Shown in pieces: positions 1 through 6,432 of a stretch of 64,000 nucleotides of DNA (its first letter is position 1; every line of letters starts with the position of its first letter). Source of the DNA: Bacteroidaceae bacterium (GTDB lineage Bacteria; Bacteroidota; Bacteroidia; Bacteroidales; Bacteroidaceae). A program made the translations under genes and the position numbers. The stretch covers positions 40,792 through 104,791 of the forward strand of contig JAFZFN010000018.1 of the NCBI GenBank assembly GCA_017555875.1, read 5' to 3'. A model generated the notes under the pieces. That model made no database searches, was not told the origin of the DNA, and saw only the letters and a list, made by a program, of their open reading frames with translations.

Positions 1-993
1 GAGCATCGCAACCGCATGGAGATGAATGGTGTGTTCACATGGGAATTGGGCCGAGGTGAACACTCGCGCATCTTGTTCCGTAAGGATGGAGTGGAACTTG
101 CCGAGCTGGTGTACAATCCTAAACATACGGAGCGCGAGAATGACAACATCAGTATGGAGCACCTTGTTGTACCTACCGTACCACAAAAGCCCGACATCGT
201 GTTGCAGCTCACTAAGGACGATATGAAAAAGGGCATGAAGATGACCTACCTCTTCGATGCCAAGTATAGACTTGGAGGCAAAGAGAAGGGTGTGGATGTA
301 CCGCCCGATGATGCCATCAACCAAATGCACCGCTATCGCGATGCCATATATTACCAAAGCAAGGAGTCGGGGAACCTTAAGAAAGAGGTGATAGGAGGAT
401 ACATTCTGTTCCCCGGAGATGGTGAGCCCTTGGATGTGGCCAATGCCAAGTTCCGTAGGACCATTGACGAGGTGAATATCGGTGCTTTCCCCTTGCGCCC
501 CAAGGATGAGCGAAACAGACAGTTACTGGAAACCTTCATCAAGGAGTTGATAGGTATGAAATCTTCGGAGACAATCGCCAACGTCATTCCTCAGAAGGGA
601 AGCATAGTGCATGTGCCCGATCGTGTGTTGGTCGGTTTGGTGCGTCAAAGCAGCAGAAAGGGCTATTATGAGAACTTTGAGAATAGCACGGCTGAGATTT
701 ACTATACCGGAGCAAACTTTCCCACGACCATATCACTCGATGGACTGCATTACTTTATCCCTTACTTCAAGGAGAAAGGCATAAACGATGTGTATCGAAT
801 AAAACGCATCAGGACTATCACAGGAAAGGAAGCCAAGCAGGATGAAACTGCCGGAGATGACTTGCGCCTCGCTTTTGAATTGGAATTCAGTCATAAGTTG
901 GGCGATACCTATATCCCCATTGATACAAGAAGATTGGTGAACTATACTTTCTTGGATACCACATTTGAAGAGGTTGCAAACGGAACCCTATGA
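1..993 (+). CDS. PD-(D/E)XK restriction-like protein (DUF2357/PF04411 type), 5' end outside window
   Basis: The frame is open to base 1, so this is the C-terminal about 330 residues of a longer protein; the first in-window ATG (16) is probably internal. The segment PDIVLQL followed by YLFDAKYR is a D...(D/E)xK nuclease core, and the following PPDDAINQMHRYRDAIYY stretch is typical of the DUF2357/DUF524-type restriction endonuclease-like family, which usually works with a McrB-like AAA GTPase. The last 120 residues (VLVGLVRQSSRKGYY..., GLHYFIPYFKEKG) look like an all-beta PUA/EVE-like module, which is inference. The stop overlaps the start of vsr by 4 nt (ATGA), so the two are co-translated. 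A role in cutting modified foreign DNA is inferred from family and neighbours; the AAA partner and a cytosine methylase would be expected left of the window. Confidence 0.7.
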   Translation, partial: EHRNRMEMNGVFTWELGRGEHSRILFRKDGVELAELVYNPKHTERENDNISMEHLVVPTVPQKPDIVLQLTKDDMKKGMKMTYLFDAKYRLGGKEKGVDVPPDDAINQMHRYRDAIYYQSKESGNLKKEVIGGYILFPGDGEPLDVANAKFRRTIDEVNIGAFPLRPKDERNRQLLETFIKELIGMKSSETIANVIPQKGSIVHVPDRVLVGLVRQSSRKGYYENFENSTAEIYYTGANFPTTISLDGLHYFIPYFKEKGINDVYRIKRIRTITGKEAKQDETAGDDLRLAFELEFSHKLGDTYIPIDTRRLVNYTFLDTTFEEVANGTL

Positions 994-1508
994 CCGACAA
1001 ACTGACCCTAGAGCAACGACACCGATGTATGGCAAGCATACATAGCCGCGACACCAAGCCCGAGATGATGGTGAGGCGATGGCTCCATAGTCGTGGCTTC
1101 CGCTATAGGGTGAACGTGAAGGGATTGCCGGGCACGCCCGACATCGTGCTGCGCAAGTACCGCACGGTGATATTCATACACGGATGCTTCTGGCATGGGC
1201 ACGAGGGCTGCCGATACTTCGTGCTGCCGAAGAGCAACACGGAGTTTTGGACACAGAAGATAGATCGCAACCGCGAGCGTGACCTCGAACGTCGCACCCA
1301 ACTGAAGCGGATGGGATGGCACACCATCGTCATCTGGGAATGTCAGCTGAAGCCGAAGACACGCGAGGCTACATTGGCCGAACTGGAGCATCTGCTACAC
1401 AAAACATATATAGATAACCTGCGCCCACGCAAGGCGGCGGTATACTCCTTTGACACCGAGCCTATGCCCATTGCCGCTGAGGAGCAAGTGGTATATGAAA
1501 CGAAGTGA
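990..1508 (+). CDS. vsr: Very short patch repair endonuclease Vsr
   Basis: 172 residues, slightly longer than the usual 130-155. It shows the family landmarks in order: RHRCMASIHSRDTKPEMMVRRWLH at the N-terminus, GTPDIVLRKY with the catalytic Asp, the FIHGCFWHGH..C zinc/catalytic histidine block, and the WTQKIDRNRERD and GW..IVIWECQL segments. Vsr nicks 5' of T:G mismatches made by deamination of 5-methylcytosine, so it normally accompanies a Dcm-type methyltransferase; none is visible here, and the window edge may hide it. Start chosen at 990 because it overlaps the upstream stop by 4 nt. The last codons and stop lie inside a GATTAC-containing repeat that recurs after the NUDIX gene. Confidence 0.93.
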   Translation: MTDKLTLEQRHRCMASIHSRDTKPEMMVRRWLHSRGFRYRVNVKGLPGTPDIVLRKYRTVIFIHGCFWHGHEGCRYFVLPKSNTEFWTQKIDRNRERDLERRTQLKRMGWHTIVIWECQLKPKTREATLAELEHLLHKTYIDNLRPRKAAVYSFDTEPMPIAAEEQVVYETK

Positions 1509-1528
1509 TTACGATTACAAAAAACGCA
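1499..1528 (+). repeat. GATTAC-type direct repeat, copy A
   Basis: AACGAAGTGATTACGATTAC followed by an A-run and CGCA. It spans the vsr stop codon. The same sequence with one extra ATTACG unit occurs at 2395-2430, after the NUDIX gene, so the EVE-NUDIX pair is bracketed by direct repeats about 0.9 kb apart. Confidence 0.75.
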
Positions 1529-1556
1529 CCCTCTATATAACAACGAAAACTGAGCG

Positions 1557-1991
1557 ATGAAGAGTATTGAAATCCCAACCACCAATTACTGGATTATTCC
1601 CGGAAGTACAAAAATCTTTCGAGTGACTGACTATTTCAACGATCATGATATCGTGGATTGGAAGCAGTCGCATTACAAGTTTATGGTAGGAGATGTCGTA
1701 TTCTTGTATGTGTCTAATCCTATATCCAGTATCAGATACATGCTTGAAGTTGTGAAATGCGATATCCCATACGATGAATCTATGAATGATGAAGAGTATT
1801 GGACGGAGAATCACGAAATGGCAGAGAATGTTCAGCACTACAGATATGTGAGATTAAAACTCTTGAAATCTACTGATAGCCCTAAACTGCATCTTCATGC
1901 ACTGGCAGAGCAAGGAATGTCAGTCCCTCAAGGGGCTACTCGCAACCTCTCAAAGCAATTAATAGATTATATTTTAGAGCAGTTCTCATGA
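1557..1991 (+). CDS. EVE domain protein
   Basis: 144 residues forming a single PUA-like EVE domain: NYWIIPGS at the start, WKQSHYKFMVGDVVFLYVS in the middle (the GD.V.FY motif), and the closing L..L...GMSVPQGATRNLSKQLIDYI helix pair. EVE domains read modified cytosines in DNA and are common partners of McrBC-like and HNH restriction enzymes. The gene follows vsr after 48 nt and overlaps the next gene by 4 nt (ATGA at 1988-1991). A role as the base-recognition subunit of the upstream nuclease is inferred. Base composition is more AT-rich than the NUDIX gene beside it, in keeping with separate acquisition. Confidence 0.82.
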   Translation: MKSIEIPTTNYWIIPGSTKIFRVTDYFNDHDIVDWKQSHYKFMVGDVVFLYVSNPISSIRYMLEVVKCDIPYDESMNDEEYWTENHEMAENVQHYRYVRLKLLKSTDSPKLHLHALAEQGMSVPQGATRNLSKQLIDYILEQFS

Positions 1992-2389
1992 AACGCATCG
2001 AAGTTGTTGCCGCCATCATCCAGCACGAAGGGAAATACCTTGCCACGCAGCGTGGCTATGGTGAATGGCGTGGCTTCTGGGAGTACCCAGGAGGAAAGAT
2101 AGAGCCCGAGGAGAGTAGGGAAGAGGCGCTCATCCGCGAGATACGCGAGGAGCTGCGCATGGAGATCGTACCCGAGCGGTGGCTATGCACCACGGAGCAT
2201 GACTATCCCACCTTTCACCTCACCATGCACTGCTACCTGTGCCGCATCGTGGAGGGCACGCCCCAGCTCACCGAGCACCTAGCAGCACAGTGGCTCAGCC
2301 CCGAGGAGCTGCACTCGGTGGAGTGGCTACCGGCGGATGTGGCAGTAACGCGGGTGTTGAATGATGAGAAATTAATGATTAACGCTTAA
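1988..2389 (+). CDS. NUDIX hydrolase, MutT-like (deoxy)nucleoside triphosphate pyrophosphohydrolase
   Basis: 133 residues with a complete NUDIX box GKIEPEESREEALIREIREEL (G-x5-E-x7-REUxEExGU pattern, final Gly replaced by Arg). The WEYPGGK lead-in and the WL.PEEL..VEWLPAD C-terminal half match the small MutT/CTP pyrophosphohydrolase group that removes oxidised nucleotides such as 8-oxo-dGTP. It starts inside the stop of the EVE gene (4-nt overlap), so the two are translationally coupled. Whether it belongs functionally to the restriction module or is a housekeeping sanitiser next to it cannot be decided here. Confidence 0.87.
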   Translation: MKRIEVVAAIIQHEGKYLATQRGYGEWRGFWEYPGGKIEPEESREEALIREIREELRMEIVPERWLCTTEHDYPTFHLTMHCYLCRIVEGTPQLTEHLAAQWLSPEELHSVEWLPADVAVTRVLNDEKLMINA

Positions 2390-2394
2390 TGTTG

Positions 2395-2430
2395 AACGAA
2401 GTGATTACGATTACGATTACAGAAAATGCA
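2395..2430 (+). repeat. GATTAC-type direct repeat, copy B
   Basis: AACGAAGTGATTACGATTAC extended by one more ATTACG unit, then an A-rich tail ending in TGCA. Second member of the pair with 1499-1528; it differs from copy A by a 6-bp unit and single-base changes. Confidence 0.75.
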
Positions 2431-2455
2431 CGCAAGTCCTAATTAGAATACATAT

Positions 2456-4018
2456 ATGATGAAGAGAATAGCGCAACTGGCCATGGCATCGCTGATGTGT
2501 GTGGCAATAGCAGGTCCGGCAAAGGCGCAGGATGACAAGATGGTGTATGTCATCGACAAGAAGGTGAAGCATCAGGTGATTGATAACTTCGGCGCCTCGG
2601 ATGCGTGGCGATGCGACTTCATCGGGAAGTATTGGCCCGAGGAGAAGAGGGAGCGGATAGCTGACCTGCTCTTCAAGCGCGAGTTTGACGAGGAGGGCAA
2701 CCCCATAGGCATGGCGCTGACGACATGGCGCGTCAACATCGGGGCGGGTAGCTACGAGAACCGAGAGGCCAAGGAGGTGAACAATAGCTGGAACCGCACG
2801 GAGTGCTTCCTCGCACCGGATGGCACATACGACTTCACCAAGCAGGCAGGGCAGCGATGGTTCATGCAGGCGGCTAAGGAGAGGGGCATGAACAACTTCC
2901 TGTTCTTCGCCAACTCGGCTCCCTACTTCATGACAAGGAGTGGCGCCACGGTGGCGGCCGACGGCACGCATATCAACCTGAGGGAAGATAAGTTTGACGA
3001 CTTTGCCCAGTTCCTCGTGACATGTGCTGCGCACTTCCGCAACGAGGGCTATGGGGTGAACTACATCAGCCCCATCAACGAGCCTAACGTGGAGTGGCAC
3101 ACCAACTTCTTCCAGGAGGGTAGCTTCGCCACGAGGGCCGACATCTACCGCATGGTGGAGGAGCTGGACAAGGCCATCGAGGAGCAGCAGGTGGATGCGA
3201 AGATCATCGTGCCCGAGATGGGCGAACTGAAGTGTCTCTTCGACGTGTGGGCCGATGAGCACATGCCCGACGACATCATACGCTCGATGTTCTACGAGGA
3301 GGGGAAATATAATGTACTGGGATTTGAACATCTGTACAACTGCGTGGCCGCTCACGACTACTGGACGGCCTATCCGCCCCAACTGCTGGTGGACATGCGC
3401 ACCAGGGTGAAGGAGGAACTGGCGGGGAATGGACATGACACGAAGTTCTGGGCTTCGGAGTATTGCATCCTGGAGAAGAACGAGGAGATCACCATGGAGC
3501 CCTCGCCGCTGAAGAGCATCAACCTGGGGCTCTATGTGGCACGCATCATACACAATGACCTGGCGGTGGCCAACGCCTCGGCATGGCAGTGGTGGACGGC
3601 GGTGTCGCTGGGCGAGGATGTGCCCATACGCCTGCTGCCCATGAAGGGAGCGACGGGCGAGACGGTGAAGTATGACGGAATTATCGCGCCCACGAAGATG
3701 TTTTACACCACGGCAAACTACAGCTTCTTCGTGCGCCCCGGCATGAAGCGCATCGAGGTGAAGCCCCAAGGAGCCGAGGTGACCGACCTCGAGGCGGCCA
3801 CATCGCTCATGGCCTCATCGTACACCGACGGCAAGGAGGTGGTGACGGTAATCATCAACTACTCCGACGAGGAGAAGCCCATGGAGCTGAAGTGCGGACA
3901 TGCCAAGAAGGGGAAGCTGTATGTGACAGACATCGACAGAAACCTGGAGTATGTGGGCGAGCAGCAGCTCAGCGAGCTGGTGGTACCCGCACGCTCGGTG
4001 GTGACGGTGGTGATTTGA
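2456..4018 (+). CDS. Secreted glycoside hydrolase family 30 enzyme
   Basis: 520 residues. A Sec signal peptide (KRIAQLAMASLMCVAIAGPAKA) is followed by the GH30 opening DNFGASDAWRC. The (beta/alpha)8 catalytic acid/base is Glu209 in SPINEPNVEW and the nucleophile is Glu335 in KFWASEYCI; the small beta-sandwich typical of GH30 follows to the C-terminus (VTVIINYSDEEKPMEL). Family members cleave beta-1,6-galactan, glucuronoxylan, beta-1,6-glucan or related polymers; the subfamily and substrate are not readable from the sequence, though the N-terminal pattern is closest to bacterial galactanase-like members. It probably acts in the periplasm or at the cell surface. ATG at 2459 is an equally good start. 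It stands alone, with no SusC/D pair nearby. Confidence 0.85.
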   Translation: MMKRIAQLAMASLMCVAIAGPAKAQDDKMVYVIDKKVKHQVIDNFGASDAWRCDFIGKYWPEEKRERIADLLFKREFDEEGNPIGMALTTWRVNIGAGSYENREAKEVNNSWNRTECFLAPDGTYDFTKQAGQRWFMQAAKERGMNNFLFFANSAPYFMTRSGATVAADGTHINLREDKFDDFAQFLVTCAAHFRNEGYGVNYISPINEPNVEWHTNFFQEGSFATRADIYRMVEELDKAIEEQQVDAKIIVPEMGELKCLFDVWADEHMPDDIIRSMFYEEGKYNVLGFEHLYNCVAAHDYWTAYPPQLLVDMRTRVKEELAGNGHDTKFWASEYCILEKNEEITMEPSPLKSINLGLYVARIIHNDLAVANASAWQWWTAVSLGEDVPIRLLPMKGATGETVKYDGIIAPTKMFYTTANYSFFVRPGMKRIEVKPQGAEVTDLEAATSLMASSYTDGKEVVTVIINYSDEEKPMELKCGHAKKGKLYVTDIDRNLEYVGEQQLSELVVPARSVVTVVI

Positions 4019-4039
4019 GGAACGTGAAACGTTGAGCAA

Positions 4040-4125
4040 ATTAAAAATTGAAAATTGAAAATTAACCCTACACTCTAAACACTAAACTCTAAGCATTAAG
4101 CATTAAGCATTAACCACTAAAACCC
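4040..4125. repeat. AT-rich microsatellite spacer
   Basis: Runs of AAAATTG units, then CTCTAAACACTAAACTCTAA, then AAGCATT repeated three times. The CTAAACACTAAACTCTAA piece recurs at about 31131-31148, again just after a gene, and AAAATTG runs recur near 61713 and 63975. Confidence 0.65.
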
Positions 4126-4138
4126 ATTACTCACTACA

Positions 4139-5008
4139 ATGAACAAGATACTGATCACAGGCACGAGCGGATTCGTAGGAGGCCGAGTGGCCAAGGAGAT
4201 GAGCCGACAGTATGAGGTGTTGGCTCCCTCGCACAACGAGTGTGACATCACACGCCCCGAGGTGGTGGAGGAGTATGTGAGGGTGCATAGGCCTCACGCC
4301 ATAGTGCATCTGGCGGCACTGTCGAACACGGGATACTGTGAGCAGCACCCCGAGGAGAGCCTAAGGGTGAACGTGATGGGCGTGGCACACATGGCCGACG
4401 CGGCAGCACGCTACGGATGCAAGCTGGTGTGGTTCTCATCGGACCAGGTCTACAATGGCAACCTCGAGCTGGGACCACTCTCAGAGGACATCGCCGTGTG
4501 CCCCGAGAACTACTATGGGCGACACAAGCTGATGGCAGAGCAGGAGGCACTGCGTAGATGTCCCGATAGCGTGGCGCTGAGAGCTACGTGGATGTATGAC
4601 ATCAGGCGCGAGGGGATGCACACACACAACAACTTTGTCACCAACATCGAGGAGGCCTTGCGACAACGCACACCACTGCGCTTCGCCACGAGAGAGTACA
4701 GAGGCATCACGTGGGTGGACGAGGTGGTAAGCAACATCGGCCACACGCTGCACCTGCCAGGCGGGATCTACAACTACGGAGCAGAAAACACACTCAACAC
4801 CTACGACACGGCGCGAGCATACCTTGACATGATAGGGGACACCACACCCAGCATAGCCGTGCCCGACACTGAGCGCTTTGCCGCTCATGTGCGCAACATC
4901 AGCATCTCGATGCACAAGGCCACCGAAGCATCGGGCGGAGCTATACGATTTGCCTCTACCGTGGAGGGACTGAAGCGATTTGCCGACGCGCTCACGAGAC
5001 GAGGCTGA
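4139..5008 (+). CDS. RmlD-like NAD(P)-dependent sugar-nucleotide reductase/epimerase
   Basis: 289 residues of the extended SDR fold. The Rossmann glycine motif is GTSGFVG at residues 8-14; IVHLAALSN, WFSSDQVYNG and the catalytic YYGRHK (Tyr-x3-Lys) follow, then TPLRFATREYRGITWVDEV, as in RmlD/dTDP-4-dehydrorhamnose reductase relatives. RmlD makes dTDP-L-rhamnose, but no rmlABC genes are adjacent, so the exact substrate is left open. Cytosolic by absence of a signal. It is separated from GH30 by 120 nt of microsatellite sequence and is followed by weak terminator-like hairpins. Confidence 0.82.
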   Translation: MNKILITGTSGFVGGRVAKEMSRQYEVLAPSHNECDITRPEVVEEYVRVHRPHAIVHLAALSNTGYCEQHPEESLRVNVMGVAHMADAAARYGCKLVWFSSDQVYNGNLELGPLSEDIAVCPENYYGRHKLMAEQEALRRCPDSVALRATWMYDIRREGMHTHNNFVTNIEEALRQRTPLRFATREYRGITWVDEVVSNIGHTLHLPGGIYNYGAENTLNTYDTARAYLDMIGDTTPSIAVPDTERFAAHVRNISISMHKATEASGGAIRFASTVEGLKRFADALTRRG

Positions 5009-5722
5009 ACGGCAACACGGCAAAATATCACTTAACACACTGACATCATGTGGGATAGGGCGCAAAAAGGGCATTTCTAATGCCTTTTCCTTGCGTTATT
5101 TGCTTGCGCACGCCCTCGCGGACGCAAAGAAGCGATTCTCGTCCGTTTTGCACTGTAGGAGCTCATGGGGCTCCTTCTTTGTTTACAATCATAATACGTT
5201 TACTATTGTTATTCGTTGCGAAATGTAATTTTTAGGCTCCTTTTGTGTTTACATAACGTAACGCAAAGGGTAGGGGAGATTACTATTTTGAAGCGGATAC
5301 AAATGTAATTGCACGGGGTCGGTTATCTTCGTAATCACAGAGGAGGAGCGAATTGTATGTTTTGTAAATTTGTTGTAATTTTATTTAAAGTTGTGTATAC
5401 CAGTGTAGTTAGGTGTCAAAATTTAAAGTTTATTATACAACAATCTGTATATAGATGTATTGGGCCCCAAAATAGGGCCTCAGATGCATGCGTATGTCGT
5501 GTAGCTATTGGTAAATGAGTGAGTTACGTGGGATAAGGTAAGCGATTTATAATTGGAAATAGCCCTCTGGGGCGATGGGGGCGGTTGGGGTGATTACAAT
5601 TGTTTGTTTTGGGTGGTTACAATTATTATCCTGCTATTTATAAATATAAATTGCAAATGTAACTAAAAGTATTTACCTTTGTAACGCAATAGTACAGATT
5701 AGTAATTCACAAAAATAGACCG
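5009..5722. other. 714-bp gene-free stretch with two terminator-like hairpins and an operator-like repeat
   Basis: No convincing gene; short open frames here lack family features and ribosome sites. Bases 5065-5092 (AAAAGGGCATT / AATGCCTTTT) and 5157-5175 (AGGAGC / GCTCCT then TCTTTGTTT) can fold and probably end transcription of the RmlD-like gene. TTACAATT occurs twice, at 5594 and 5617, just upstream of the XRE promoter. Confidence 0.55.
5674..5681 (+). promoter_or_regulatory. Bacteroidetes -7 box TACCTTTG
   Basis: Matches TAnnTTTG; TTGC at 5651-5654 lies 19 bp upstream as a weak -33 box. Transcription would begin near 5686, some 37 nt before the XRE start codon. Confidence 0.6.
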
Positions 5723-6283
5723 ATGAGAGAGCGTATCAAGCAGATTATCGAGCGTGAGCACATGGGGCAAAGCCAATTTGCCGATTTCATAGGGGTCAAC
5801 CGACCTACCTTGTCGCACATCCTAGCCGGGCGCAACAATCCTAGCCTGGAGGTGGTGATGAGAATACGCCAGAAGTTCCCCAAGATCAACACACAGTGGC
5901 TCCTCGATGGCACGGGACCCTATGAGGGCGACGCGGAGAGCAACTACGCCACACAGCCTGCTACGGACATCGAGGCCGATGGCAGTGACGCTACCCTGCA
6001 GATGGCTCACACGGCAGGTGATGCACAGGGCACCGCTGAGGAGACGGCAGGACAGGCCACGTCACGATTCTTTCAGGGCGATCTGTTCGCTGAGAATGCC
6101 GTATTTGTGGCCGAGAGTGCAGGCGCTCCGAAAAATCGCAAGGAAATGCCACTTCAGACACCCCAAAAAGCACCCTATCTGTCTGAGTCACAGATAGAAT
6201 ATGCCCGAAAATCTTTGCAGCGAAAAATCGTCGAAATAAAAATCTTCTTCGATGATGGCACCTATGAGACCTTTAAGCCGTGA
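5723..6283 (+). CDS. XRE-family helix-turn-helix regulator
   Basis: 186 residues. Residues 1-65 are a clean HTH_XRE domain (MGQSQFADFIGVNRPTLSHILAGRNNPSLEVVMRIRQKFP, then INTQWLLDGTGPYE, the usual ending of this group). A long low-complexity Ala/Thr/Glu linker follows, and a short C-terminal helix-strand (SQIEYARKSLQRKIVEIKIFFDDGTYETF) closes the protein; this pattern is common in Bacteroidales XRE proteins. No target is known. Two TTACAATT boxes 23 bp apart upstream of its own -7 box could be an autoregulatory site. It converges on the AddB-like gene across a hairpin terminator. Confidence 0.85.
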   Translation: MRERIKQIIEREHMGQSQFADFIGVNRPTLSHILAGRNNPSLEVVMRIRQKFPKINTQWLLDGTGPYEGDAESNYATQPATDIEADGSDATLQMAHTAGDAQGTAEETAGQATSRFFQGDLFAENAVFVAESAGAPKNRKEMPLQTPQKAPYLSESQIEYARKSLQRKIVEIKIFFDDGTYETFKP

Positions 6284-6366
6284 TAGAAACACAGAAAACC
6301 ATGATGGACATGTGCGCAAGACGCAGACACGCCATGATGGAATGTACATAGTATGACATATAATTG

Positions 6367-6394
6367 TATGGGGCCGACATTCGTCGACCCCATA
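6367..6394. terminator. Bidirectional hairpin between XRE and AddB-like genes
   Basis: TATGGGG+CCGAC, loop ATTC, GTCGA+CCCCATA; one C-A mismatch in a 12-bp stem. It sits between convergent genes. Confidence 0.6.
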
Positions 6395-6432
6395 GCTGTT
6401 TAGCGAAGCTTGACTGGCTCTCGTGCCGGGCG

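Noticed and set aside
2417..3769. 450-codon minus-strand open frame
   Set aside because: It is the antisense shadow of the GH30 gene, His/Arg/Leu-rich with no family pattern.
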